Assembly (NCBI GenBank): GCA_002383165.1
Contig: DFXK01000006.1
Coordinates: 1 to 64,000 of the forward strand
Reading direction: 5' to 3'
DNA: 64,000 nt
From: Flavobacteriales bacterium UBA4110
Lineage (GTDB): Bacteria > Bacteroidota > Bacteroidia > Flavobacteriales > Weeksellaceae
Of the stretch, positions 42,128-50,860 are shown piece after piece. The notes under the pieces are model-generated. The model had not been told where the DNA came from. It made no database searches and saw nothing but the letters and a program-made list of their open reading frames with translations. A program made the position numbers and the translations under genes. Position 1 is the first letter of the stretch; each line of letters opens with the position of its first letter.

Positions 42128-42156
42128 AACTCATCTCGCCGGGATGAGTTTTTTTT
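42128..42156 (+). terminator. terminator after dacB
   Basis: AACTCATC (42128-42135) and GATGAGTT (42143-42150) form an 8-bp stem followed by eight or more T. Confidence 0.9.
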
Positions 42157-42185
42157 GTAGCTTTGATTTGAAAATCATCAATCCT

Positions 42186-44117
42186 ATGAAAAAGTTTTAC
42201 ACGTTATTTATCGTTTTCTTTTCAGTTAATATCATTTTTGGTCAGTCATTTAATATTGATAGAAAAGGGATTATAGAATCTGAGAAAAAGAAAAACCTAA
42301 AATCTATTTTGGATGTCAATGTCAATCCAAATACTTTGAATTATGATTTGCAATACGTCAGATTAGAATTAGATTTAGATCCAACACAACAATACATTTC
42401 TGGAATTGTCACATCACATTTCAAAATGCTGCAGAATTCTCCTGATATTTATTTTGATTTAAAGAATAATTTAACGGTTTCCAATGTAAAATACCACGGT
42501 CAGGATTTGACTTTTCAGCAATTGAGTACAGATGAAATCAGAATTAATTTTCCTTCAACATTATCTGCCCAGACAACGGATTCTTTATCTATTACTTACA
42601 GCGGAATTCCATCAACTGTTGAACAAGCTTTTGTTGCTACGACTACATCCGCTGGAGATCCAATTTTAGCTACTTTATCAGAGCCATTTGGGGCAAAACA
42701 ATGGTGGCCTACAAAACAAAGTATGAACGATAAAATTGAAAAATTAGACATCAAAATTTCAACTCCTGCTCAATACACTGTTGGTTCCAATGGAAAATTG
42801 ATCTCAGAAACAATTTTAGGAAATGGTAGAAAATTGACGTATTGGCAAACCAATTACCCCATTCCGGCTTATCTTTTTGCTTTAGGAATTTCCAATTATA
42901 CTAAGTTAAATTCTACAATCACAACTACAAATAGTTCTTTTCCTTTTCTCAATTACGTTTATCCGTCTTGGGCAACATCGGGCACTCAGGCTAATCTCAA
43001 TTGGACAGCAACCAGTATGCAGACTTTTGAGGATCATTTTGGATTATATCCTTACCGCAACGAAAAATACGGACATATGCAATTCAATTGGGGTGGCGGA
43101 ATGGAACACGCAACAATGACTTCTATGGGTTATTATGGATTGGATTTAATTGCCCACGAACTCGCACACCAATGGTTTGGAGATAAGCTGACTTGTGGTG
43201 CGTGGAATGATATCTGGCTCAATGAAGGTTTTGCTACAATGGGCGAATATGTGGTTTTTGAAAAATTGTTGATGTCACCAGCACAGTTTCAGACTTATCT
43301 GCAAAGCGAGATGGATAATATTACAAGTTCTGCTGGAGGAAGTGTTTATGTTCCTGATAATCAACTAACCTCAAATCGGATTTTTGATGGCAGACTCACT
43401 TATACAAAAGGTGGTTATGTTTTGAGAATGATCAAGTGGATTTTAGGCGATGACCAATTTTATGCAATGATGAAAGCATATCAGAGTAATCCTGCTTTTG
43501 AATACAACTATGTTAAAACCAACGATTTTCGAGACTTTTTAAGTTCTTACACCGGAAGAGATTTTACAGATTTTTTTAATGACTGGATTTATGGAGAAGG
43601 TTACCCAACTTATCAAATTAAATGGAATCAAAATCCCACAAGTAAAAAACTGACATTCCAAGTTGGACAGACGAGAAGCAGTAATACCGTTAACTTTTTT
43701 GAATTGCCTTTACCAATCAAAGTTTCAGGATCTGGGGGACAAACTGCTTATTTTGTTTTGGATCATACTTCCAACAATCAATATTTCACACAAGATGTCA
43801 ATTTCGATGTTACGAATGTAACCTTCAATTATGACAAACAAATCATTACCAAAGGTTCTACGGTGACAAAAGATAATAATCTGGCTGTTAATAATATTCA
43901 GCAAAAAAATATCAGTGTTTATCCTAATCCAGCCAAATCTTTCATCAAAATTTCTGGTTTGCAAAAATCAACAGATTATGAGATTTTCTCAATCGAAGGA
44001 AAATTAATCAAGAAAGGAATTTCAAATCCAGATTCAGAAATCAATATTTCTACCTTAGTCAAAGGAACTTATGTTTTGAAATTCAATAATCAGTCAGTTA
44101 AGATTATTAAAGAATAA
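42186..44117 (+). CDS. M1-family aminopeptidase secreted by the type IX system
   Basis: 643 residues from the ATG at 42186 (MKKFYTLFIVFFSVNIIFGQ signal peptide). Zinc site HELAHQ (about 324-329) with the downstream Glu in WLNEGFA (about 345), and GGGMEHATM as the exopeptidase motif variant. The C-terminal 75 residues (ISVYPNPAKSFIKISGLQ, IKKGIS, GTYVLKFNNQSVKIIKE) are a type A T9SS sorting domain. So it is a cell-surface or secreted peptidase. It lies between two terminators as its own unit. Confidence 0.9.
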   Translation: MKKFYTLFIVFFSVNIIFGQSFNIDRKGIIESEKKKNLKSILDVNVNPNTLNYDLQYVRLELDLDPTQQYISGIVTSHFKMLQNSPDIYFDLKNNLTVSNVKYHGQDLTFQQLSTDEIRINFPSTLSAQTTDSLSITYSGIPSTVEQAFVATTTSAGDPILATLSEPFGAKQWWPTKQSMNDKIEKLDIKISTPAQYTVGSNGKLISETILGNGRKLTYWQTNYPIPAYLFALGISNYTKLNSTITTTNSSFPFLNYVYPSWATSGTQANLNWTATSMQTFEDHFGLYPYRNEKYGHMQFNWGGGMEHATMTSMGYYGLDLIAHELAHQWFGDKLTCGAWNDIWLNEGFATMGEYVVFEKLLMSPAQFQTYLQSEMDNITSSAGGSVYVPDNQLTSNRIFDGRLTYTKGGYVLRMIKWILGDDQFYAMMKAYQSNPAFEYNYVKTNDFRDFLSSYTGRDFTDFFNDWIYGEGYPTYQIKWNQNPTSKKLTFQVGQTRSSNTVNFFELPLPIKVSGSGGQTAYFVLDHTSNNQYFTQDVNFDVTNVTFNYDKQIITKGSTVTKDNNLAVNNIQQKNISVYPNPAKSFIKISGLQKSTDYEIFSIEGKLIKKGISNPDSEINISTLVKGTYVLKFNNQSVKIIKE

Positions 44118-44139
44118 CTCAAACGTTAAAACATCACAA

Positions 44140-44167
44140 AAAAGCACTTTATAACGGTGCTTTTTTT
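44140..44167 (+). terminator. terminator after the T9SS peptidase
   Basis: AAAAGCAC (44140-44147) pairs with GTGCTTTT (44157-44164) followed by T to 44167. Confidence 0.85.
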
Positions 44168-44196
44168 ATTTTTGTTAAAATCGAAAATCAATAAAA

Positions 44197-45390
44197 ATGA
44201 TATCACAAAAATTCCTTGAAAACATCACAAACGAATTAACAAGCATAGAAAACGACGGACTTTTCAAAAGAGAAAGAATCATAACATCGCAACAAAGTGC
44301 GGAAATAGAAGTTGCTGGAAAGAAACTTTTAAACTTTTGTGCCAACAACTATTTGGGATTATCCAACAATCCGGAAGTGATGAAAGCTTCGCAAGACGCC
44401 ATAGAATCTCACGGTTATGGGATGTCTTCTGTTCGTTTTATTTGTGGAACTCAGGATATTCATAAAGATTTGGAAGCTAAGATTTCTAATTTCCTGGGAA
44501 TGGAAGATACAATCCTTTACGCTGCTTGTTTTGATGCCAATGGCGGTGTTTTCGAACCTTTATTCTCAGAAGAAGATGCTATCATTTCCGATGAGTTGAA
44601 TCATGCTTCTATTATCGATGGAGTGAGATTGTGTAAATCTGCAAGATACCGCTATAAAAACAATAATATGGAAGATTTGGAAGCTCAATTGATTGCGGCT
44701 TCTGAAAAGAATCACAGATTCAAAATCATTGTGACAGACGGTGTTTTCTCAATGGACGGAATCGTAGCAGACCTAAAAGGTGTTTGTGATTTAGCAGATA
44801 AATATGATGCCTTGGTAATGGTAGATGATTCTCACGCAACCGGATTTATCGGGAAAACTGGGCGTGGAACGCACGAAGCGAATGATGTTATCGGAAGAGT
44901 GGATATCATTACTTCTACTTTAGGGAAAGCTTTAGGTGGCGCTTTAGGCGGATTCACTTCGGGAAAAAAGGAAATCATCGATATGCTGAGACAGCGTTCT
45001 CGTCCTTATTTGTTTTCCAATTCATTAGCACCAGGAATTGTCGGCGCAGCTTCCAAAGTTTTGGATATGATTTCTGAAGATACTTCCTTGAGAGATAAAG
45101 TAATGGAAAACGCAGAATATTTCCGAAAAGAAATGAAGGCTAAAGGTTTCGATATTCCAAATGGCGACGCGGCGATTGTTCCGGTAATGCTTTACGATGC
45201 GAAATTAGCGCAGGAAATGGCGGAAAAACTTTTAGCTGAAGATATTTATGTGATAGGATTCTTCTATCCTGTCGTTCCGAAAGGCAAAGCGAGAATCAGA
45301 GTTCAGCTCTCTGCGGCGCATACAAGAGACCATTTGGACAAAGCAATTGCGGCTTTTGAAAAAGTAGGAAAAGAATTAGGAATTATCTAA
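44197..45390 (+). CDS. kbl: glycine C-acetyltransferase (2-amino-3-ketobutyrate CoA ligase)
   Basis: 397 residues, PLP-dependent alpha-oxoamine synthase family. NYLGLSNNPEVM, SHGYGMSSVRFICGTQDIHKDLE, SDELNHASIIDG, VDDSHATGF and the PLP Lys in TSTLGKALGGA (about 245) are all present. It cleaves 2-amino-3-oxobutyrate with CoA to glycine and acetyl-CoA in threonine degradation. No threonine dehydrogenase is adjacent. SVRFICGTQ favours Kbl over the related BioF. Confidence 0.9.
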   Translation: MISQKFLENITNELTSIENDGLFKRERIITSQQSAEIEVAGKKLLNFCANNYLGLSNNPEVMKASQDAIESHGYGMSSVRFICGTQDIHKDLEAKISNFLGMEDTILYAACFDANGGVFEPLFSEEDAIISDELNHASIIDGVRLCKSARYRYKNNNMEDLEAQLIAASEKNHRFKIIVTDGVFSMDGIVADLKGVCDLADKYDALVMVDDSHATGFIGKTGRGTHEANDVIGRVDIITSTLGKALGGALGGFTSGKKEIIDMLRQRSRPYLFSNSLAPGIVGAASKVLDMISEDTSLRDKVMENAEYFRKEMKAKGFDIPNGDAAIVPVMLYDAKLAQEMAEKLLAEDIYVIGFFYPVVPKGKARIRVQLSAAHTRDHLDKAIAAFEKVGKELGII

Positions 45391-45393
45391 ATA

Positions 45394-45430
45394 AAATAAG
45401 CGCTTTCAAAATTTGGAAGCGCTTATTTTT
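45394..45430. terminator. bidirectional terminator between kbl and rplS, first hairpin
   Basis: AAATAAGCGCTT (45394-45405) and AAGCGCTTATTT (45417-45428) form a perfect 12-bp stem, with T-runs available on both strands. Confidence 0.85.
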
Positions 45431-45439
45431 AATCACAAA

Positions 45440-45467
45440 AAAACCAGCAAATAATTTTGCTGGTTTT
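45440..45467. terminator. terminator, second hairpin, after rplS
   Basis: AAAACCAGCAA (45440-45450) and TTGCTGGTTTT (45457-45467) form an 11-bp stem. On the minus strand it ends rplS transcription; the two hairpins keep the convergent genes apart. Confidence 0.8.
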
Positions 45468-45491
45468 ATATTTTTCGAGAAAGTCTCAAGA

Positions 45492-45851
45492 TTATTTCTT
45501 ACCTCCGTAAGCTTTGTCCTTGATTCTTGCTTTTTTACCTCTAAGGTCTCTGAAGTAGTAGATTCTAGCTCTTCTAACTTTACCTTGTCTGTTAACTTCA
45601 ATTTTTTGAAGTGCAGGCATGTTGATAGGGAAAACTCTTTCTACACCTACATCACCAGACATTTTTCTGATAGTGAAAGTTTTAGTAAGACCTGTTCCTC
45701 TCAATTGGATAACAGTACCTTTGAAGAACTGAGTTCTTGTTTTGTTACCTTCTTTAATTTCTGTGTACACAGTGATGGTGTCACCGGCTTTGAATTCTGG
45801 GAATTCCTTTTTCGTAATGTACTTATCTTGTACGTACTTTAATAAATCCAT
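45492..45851 (-). CDS. rplS: 50S ribosomal protein L19
   Basis: 119 residues: LLKYVQDKYITKKEFPEFKAGDT, KTRTQFFKGTVIQLRG, TFTIRKMSGDVGVERVFPIN and KVRRARIYYFRDLRGKKARI, the L19 signature. Normal length with the short basic C-terminal tail typical of Bacteroidota. It forms intersubunit bridges on the large subunit. Confidence 0.96.
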   Translation of the reverse strand: MDLLKYVQDKYITKKEFPEFKAGDTITVYTEIKEGNKTRTQFFKGTVIQLRGTGLTKTFTIRKMSGDVGVERVFPINMPALQKIEVNRQGKVRRARIYYFRDLRGKKARIKDKAYGGKK

Positions 45852-45980
45852 TTTTTATAATAAAAAATTTGTTTTGTCAAGCTAAGCAACATTCACGTCC
45901 TTCGTCAGAGGTTGATTAACAGGTTGCAAAAATATAAATAATTTTCGTAACTGCAATACAATCTGAGAATTAAATTTTAA

Positions 45981-46415
45981 TTACTTAATTTCCAACAACT
46001 CCACATCAAAAACCAAAGTACTGTTCGGTCCAATTTCTTTGCTGACTTCCTGTTGTCCATAAGCCAAATGTGGCGGAATCGTAAACCTGAATTTACTTCC
46101 AACAGACATCAGCTGCAAACCTTCTGTCCAACCTTTGATAACTCTGTTCAGAGGGAAAGAAGCTGGTTTTCCACGTTTTACAGAGCTGTCAAAAACTTTA
46201 CTTGTAATTGTTGTTCCGTGATAGTGGCATTTCACTGTACTTTTCGCTGTCGGTTTTGGTCCTTCAGTTTCCACAAGAATTTCGTATTGCAAGCCACTTG
46301 GCAAAGTCGTTACGCTTTCTCTTTTTCCGTTTTCAACCAAATAATCCTGACCATCTCTCAGGTTTTTTTCAGCCAGTTCTTTTTTTCTTTTCAATAATAA
46401 ATCCGCTACACCCAT
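45981..46415 (-). CDS. FKBP-type peptidyl-prolyl cis-trans isomerase
   Basis: 144 residues. A short N-terminal helical part (MGVADLLLKRKKELAEKNLRDG) precedes the FKBP domain: GLQYEILVETEG, VKCHYHGTTITSKVFDSSVKRG, FPLNRVIKGWTEGLQLMSVGSKFRFTIPPHLAYG and LVFDVELLEI. No signal peptide, so it is cytosolic, FklB-like. It stands alone between rplS and a repeat-rich gap. Confidence 0.9.
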   Translation of the reverse strand: MGVADLLLKRKKELAEKNLRDGQDYLVENGKRESVTTLPSGLQYEILVETEGPKPTAKSTVKCHYHGTTITSKVFDSSVKRGKPASFPLNRVIKGWTEGLQLMSVGSKFRFTIPPHLAYGQQEVSKEIGPNSTLVFDVELLEIK

Positions 46416-46667
46416 TTTAAATTTTTTTCAAAGGTATAATAAGATTAAATATTCTCAAATTTATTTGGGGCTTTTTGACTTCGTCGAATAGTTTCTATTG
46501 ATTGTTTTTTGGAGCTGTTTCCCGCTGTCCACTATATCTTTTTTGTCATTGCGAACAAATTATAGCCATCTTTACAACATTTTCCCCGCAATGCCAAAAA
46601 AGAATGCCGTTCCCATCGGGACTAGGGCATTCACATCCAAACAATATTTGACATAAAATATAAGTTC

Positions 46668-46732
46668 GTCATTCCGTAGGAATCTAAATACAACATTTAC
46701 AGTTTCCGTTGTTGAGATTCCTACGGAATGAC
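46668..46732. repeat. REP-type palindrome, copy 2
   Basis: GTCATTCCGTAGGAATC (46668-46684) and its exact inverse GATTCCTACGGAATGAC (46716-46732) around a 31-base loop. It shares its arms with 36432-36480. The 529-base gap 46416-46944 holds this, copy 3 of the CTTTGCG repeat and a promoter, but no supported gene. Confidence 0.8.
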
Positions 46733-46810
46733 AATATTGCATTTAAAATCTGCAAAATCCGCATAATCTTTGAGAAAAAAATAACTCTTTATCTCTTAGT
46801 TGAGCAAAGC

Positions 46811-46877
46811 GCCTTTGTGAACCTTAAAATATTTTCAATAAAGAACAAAAATCTTTGCGCACTTTGCGTTAAAAAAA
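46811..46877. repeat. dispersed repeat, copy 3
   Basis: GCCTTTGTGAACCTTAAAAT and ATCTTTGCGCACTTTGCGTT match the unit at 36521 and 37974 with several base changes. Confidence 0.55.
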
Positions 46878-46917
46878 CTAACAGCCATTTAATAACAAGA
46901 ATTATAACTATTTCCCT

Positions 46918-46925
46918 TAACTTTG
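46918..46925 (+). promoter_or_regulatory. -7 box of the Zn/Cd ATPase gene
   Basis: TAACTTTG matches TAnnTTTG exactly, 19 bases before the ATG at 46945. No obvious -33 TTG. Confidence 0.45.
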
Positions 46926-46944
46926 TTTAGAAACATTACAAATT

Positions 46945-48888
46945 ATGGCAAATTGTAGTAGCGGATGTTGCGGAACAGATAACCATCAAGAACATTCTCA
47001 TCAGCATAATCACGACGACCACGACCATTCTCACAGTAATTCCAAATTGGGATTGATTATAAGTCTCATTATATTTTTCTCAGGATTGATATTAGATTTC
47101 TGGGTTAAAGCTGATTGGTTTACAAATAATTTGTGGCTGAGATTCGGTTGGTATTTCGTGTCTTATCTATTAGTTGCATTTTCGGTTTTCAAAGAAGCTT
47201 TTGAACTTGCAAAGAAATTAGATTTTTTCAATGAGTTTTCTTTGATGGGAATAGCCACAATCGGAGCTTTTGCTATTGGCGAATTTCCAGAAGGTGTTGC
47301 TGTGATGTTGTTTTACACGATTGGTGAGATGTTTCAAGAATCCGCTGTTAATAGAGCACGAAACAATATCAAAGCATTATTAGACGTTCGTCCAAAAGAA
47401 GCCACTGTTTTCCGAGAAGGAAATTGGAAAACCATTGCTCCTGAAGAAGTGAAAATCGGAGAAAAAATCCAAGTAAAAGTAGGAGAGAAGATTCCGTTGG
47501 ATGGGATTTTATTATCTGAAAAAGCAAGTCTCAACACCTCAGCTTTAACAGGCGAAAGTAAACCTTCATCCATTCAAAAATCGGAAGAAGTTCTTGCCGG
47601 AATGCTGAACCTTGACCAAGTTATCGAAATCGAAACAACCAAATTATTCGAAAACAGTTCTATTGTCAGAATTCTTCAAATGGTTCAGGACGCAAGTTCC
47701 AGAAAAGCCAAAACAGAATTATTTATAAGGAGATTTGCCAAGATTTATACACCGATTGTTTTTGCATTGGCAGTTCTCATTACCTTTATTCCATATTTTT
47801 TTGTAGAAGATTATGTATTCCGAAACTGGCTTTACAGAGGATTGGTTTTCTTGGTTATATCTTGTCCGTGTGCTTTGGTTATTTCAATTCCACTCGGTTA
47901 TTTTGGTGGCATCGGAGCAGCGTCGCGAAATGGAATTCTGTTCAAAGGTTCCAATTTTATAGATATCATTTCCAATGTAACAACTGTTGTGATGGATAAG
48001 ACAGGAACATTGACCAAAGGTGTCTTCAAAGTTCAGGATATTGTTCCGGAGGATATTGCAAAAGACGATTTCCTCTCAGCTTTGTCGTCAGTTGAGAGCC
48101 ATTCCACACACCCGATTGCCAAAGCGATTTCTCAGTTTTATCCTTCTAATAAAATTCCAGACTCCGTTGAGGAAATTTCCGGTAAAGGAATCAAAGCTTT
48201 AGTTGATGGCAAGAATGTGCTTGCCGGCAACACAAGTTTATTAAAGTCGTTCGGAATTCCATATCCCGAAGAACTCGATAAAATTGTGGAAACAACAGTC
48301 GTGCTGGCAATTGACAATTTATATAAAGGATATGTGACGATTTCTGATGAGGTGAAAAAAGATTCTGAGCTTGCGATTAATAATCTACATAACGTAGGTG
48401 TCAAAACAATGATGCTGAGCGGCGATAAAGATTCATTAACTCAAAATATCGCTAAAAAGCTCGGAATTGATTCTGCATTTGGCGGTCTTCTTCCGGAAGG
48501 TAAAGTGGAAAAGCTTGAAGCTCTCAAGAAAAATCGGAAACAAGTGGTTGCTTTTGTGGGTGATGGGATCAATGATGCACCGGTTTTAGCTTTGAGCGAT
48601 GTTGGGATGGCAATGGGAGGTTTGGGCTCAGATGCGGCAATTGAAACTGCGGATGTCGTGATTCAAACAGATCAGCCATCAAAAATTTCTACGGCAATAA
48701 ATATTGGAAAAGCAACCAAGAAAGTTGTTTATCAAAATATAGTTTTGGCTTTCGGAGTAAAAATTATTGTTTTAATATTAGGAGCTGGTGGACTGGCGAA
48801 TATGTGGGAAGCTGTTTTTGCGGATGTTGGAGTAGCGTTGCTGGCTATACTAAATGCTGTGAGAATTCAGAATATGAAATTTAAATAA
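46945..48888 (+). CDS. Zn2+/Cd2+/Pb2+-exporting P-type ATPase (P1B-2)
   Basis: 647 residues. The N-terminus has no HMA domain but Cys and His clusters (CSSGCCGTDNHQEHSHQHNH). The metal helix is SCPCALV (CPC about 307-309), phosphorylation site DKTGTLTKG (about 351-359), hinge VGDGINDAP. The HxxH and CPC pattern with Lys in the last helices (ZntA/CadA type) points to divalent cations rather than copper. It is a core gene, unlike the copper pumps at the left end. Confidence 0.9.
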   Translation: MANCSSGCCGTDNHQEHSHQHNHDDHDHSHSNSKLGLIISLIIFFSGLILDFWVKADWFTNNLWLRFGWYFVSYLLVAFSVFKEAFELAKKLDFFNEFSLMGIATIGAFAIGEFPEGVAVMLFYTIGEMFQESAVNRARNNIKALLDVRPKEATVFREGNWKTIAPEEVKIGEKIQVKVGEKIPLDGILLSEKASLNTSALTGESKPSSIQKSEEVLAGMLNLDQVIEIETTKLFENSSIVRILQMVQDASSRKAKTELFIRRFAKIYTPIVFALAVLITFIPYFFVEDYVFRNWLYRGLVFLVISCPCALVISIPLGYFGGIGAASRNGILFKGSNFIDIISNVTTVVMDKTGTLTKGVFKVQDIVPEDIAKDDFLSALSSVESHSTHPIAKAISQFYPSNKIPDSVEEISGKGIKALVDGKNVLAGNTSLLKSFGIPYPEELDKIVETTVVLAIDNLYKGYVTISDEVKKDSELAINNLHNVGVKTMMLSGDKDSLTQNIAKKLGIDSAFGGLLPEGKVEKLEALKKNRKQVVAFVGDGINDAPVLALSDVGMAMGGLGSDAAIETADVVIQTDQPSKISTAINIGKATKKVVYQNIVLAFGVKIIVLILGAGGLANMWEAVFADVGVALLAILNAVRIQNMKFK

Positions 48889-48944
48889 TTCTCACTTATT
48901 TTTTCTTCCCATTAAATTTATAAATATTTATTTTCAAATTTAAT

Positions 48945-48974
48945 TTGCTGGAATAATAAATAAACTTATCTTAG
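48945..48974 (+). promoter_or_regulatory. promoter of the GH5 gene
   Basis: TTG at 48945-48947, a 19-base spacer and TATCTTAG at 48967-48974 (one mismatch to TAnnTTTG). The ATG is 15 bases downstream. Confidence 0.5.
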
Positions 48975-48988
48975 TTTAAAATGAAATT

Positions 48989-50719
48989 ATGATAAGAACC
49001 ACCATATTTTGCTCACTTTTATTGTCTCATTTTGGGACATCTCAGGTTTTTTTAAAAACTCAAGGACAAAAAATTGTCAATTCTAAAGGTGAAAATGTTT
49101 ATTTGAAAGGTCTTGGATTGGGCGGATGGATGCTGCAAGAAGGTTATATGCTGAAGACAGCTGATTTCGCCGGACCTCAATATCAAATCAAAGAAAAAAT
49201 TGCAGAAGTCGCTGGCGAAGACGGTAAAAATGCTTTCTATAAAGCTTATCTAAAAAATGGAATTACCAAAAAAGATATAGATTCTCTAGCAAAATGGGGA
49301 TTCAATTCCATCAGACTTCCGATGCATTATGATCTCTATACCTTACCCATTGAAAAAGAACCGGTAAAAGGACAAAATACCTGGCTGGAAGAAGGCTTTG
49401 TGATGACAGATCATCTTTTGGAATGGTGCGAGGACAATAAAATCTATCTGATTCTCGATCTTCACGCTGCTCCTGGCGGGCAAGGAAATGACGCCAATAT
49501 TTCTGATAACGATAAATCAAAACCAAATCTCTGGCAAAATGAAGAGAATCAGAAAAAAACGATTGCCCTTTGGAAAAAACTGGCAGAACGCTATAAAGAC
49601 AAAGAATGGATTGGTGGATATGATCTTATAAATGAACCAAATTATCCATTCACAGGAAAAAATCCGAATGGAACGGACGAGATGTCCAATGCACCGCTTT
49701 GGAAACTTCAGAAAGATATTACTCAAGCTATCAGACTGGTTGATAAGAATCATATCATCATTGTAGAAGGTAATGGCTGGGGGAATAACTATAACGGACT
49801 TTCTGCGCTTTGGGATGATAATATGGTATTGAGTTTTCATAAATATTGGACCAATAATTCCCCCGAAGCAATCCAGAATATACTCGATTTGAGAAATAAA
49901 TTCAATGTGCCTGTGTGGCTTGGTGAAACGGGTGAAAATTCTAACGTATGGTTTACGGATCTGAATCAGCTTCTACTGAAAAACAACATTGGTTATGCTT
50001 ACTGGCCAATGAAAAAAATTGACAATATCTCAGGGGTTACCAACGTAAAGATCACACCGGAATATCAGAAACTTCTAGATTATTGGAAAAATGGTGGTGA
50101 AAAACCTTCTAAAGACTTTGCTCAGAAAGCATTGATGAAAATCGCAGACAACTACAAAATGGAAAATGTAGAGGTGAAGAAAGATGTTATTGATGCGCTT
50201 TTTCGGCAAGTGAATGATGATACCACAGAACCATTCAAAAATCACAGTGCTCCGGGAAGAATCTTTGCTACGGAATATGATTTAGGGAGAATTGGGAACG
50301 CTTATCTGGATAATGATTTTCAGAATCTTTGGGTAAGTACGGGAAATCATACAGAATGGAACTCCGGAAATAAAATGAGAAACGATGGTGTTGATATTTA
50401 TGCCTGCAATGATAAGTTTACCAACGGATATTATGTTGGGAAAACAGAAAACGGTGAATGGCTTCAATATACGCTGACTGTTAACCAAACAAAAGAATAT
50501 AAACTGGATATTCGATATAATAATGAATCTGCTACAAGTTCCAGAGTCAGCATAAAAGATGAGTCAGGAGAAATATTGACACAAATAGATTTGCCGCCAA
50601 CAGATAAGCAATGGAAAACGATTTTAGGACAAAGAATTAATCTGTCAAAAGGAGAAAAGAAACTCAGATTATATTTTGATACAGGCAATGCAAATATCAA
50701 TTTTTTTGAATTGAAATAA
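48989..50719 (+). CDS. secreted GH5-family glycoside hydrolase with a C-terminal CBM6-like module
   Basis: 576 residues. Signal peptide to about residue 18 (SHFGTSQ). The GH5 barrel runs to about 370: GLGLGGWMLQEGYML, LAKWGFNSIRLPMHY, the acid/base Glu in DLINEPN (about 215) and the nucleophile Glu in WLGETGEN (about 312). The last about 140 residues (FATEYDLGRIGNAYLDND, GEWLQYTLTVNQTKEYKLDIRY, NINFFELK) fold like CBM6 carbohydrate-binding modules. Probably an exo- or endo-beta-glucanase; substrate not predictable. Confidence 0.88.
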   Translation: MIRTTIFCSLLLSHFGTSQVFLKTQGQKIVNSKGENVYLKGLGLGGWMLQEGYMLKTADFAGPQYQIKEKIAEVAGEDGKNAFYKAYLKNGITKKDIDSLAKWGFNSIRLPMHYDLYTLPIEKEPVKGQNTWLEEGFVMTDHLLEWCEDNKIYLILDLHAAPGGQGNDANISDNDKSKPNLWQNEENQKKTIALWKKLAERYKDKEWIGGYDLINEPNYPFTGKNPNGTDEMSNAPLWKLQKDITQAIRLVDKNHIIIVEGNGWGNNYNGLSALWDDNMVLSFHKYWTNNSPEAIQNILDLRNKFNVPVWLGETGENSNVWFTDLNQLLLKNNIGYAYWPMKKIDNISGVTNVKITPEYQKLLDYWKNGGEKPSKDFAQKALMKIADNYKMENVEVKKDVIDALFRQVNDDTTEPFKNHSAPGRIFATEYDLGRIGNAYLDNDFQNLWVSTGNHTEWNSGNKMRNDGVDIYACNDKFTNGYYVGKTENGEWLQYTLTVNQTKEYKLDIRYNNESATSSRVSIKDESGEILTQIDLPPTDKQWKTILGQRINLSKGEKKLRLYFDTGNANINFFELK

Positions 50720-50748
50720 TTCTCACATTTATATTATTATTTTTTTTG

Positions 50749-50778
50749 AACATTCCAAGTTACTTTGGAATGTTTTTT
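50749..50778 (+). terminator. terminator after the GH5 gene
   Basis: AACATTCCAA (50749-50758) and TTGGAATGTT (50765-50774) with a T-run to 50778. Confidence 0.85.
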
Positions 50779-50793
50779 ATTAGTAATAAACTT

Positions 50794-50801
50794 TAATTTT
50801 G
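50794..50801 (+). promoter_or_regulatory. -7 box of the DUF5686 gene
   Basis: TAATTTTG fits TAnnTTTG. It lies 59 bases before the ATG at 50861, supporting that start over an in-frame ATG at 50765, which overlaps the terminator. Confidence 0.5.
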
Positions 50802-50860
50802 TAACAAACACAAGTGATTCTTTTTTATTCCAAATTTTACATAAAAAACTAAAAAAATTG

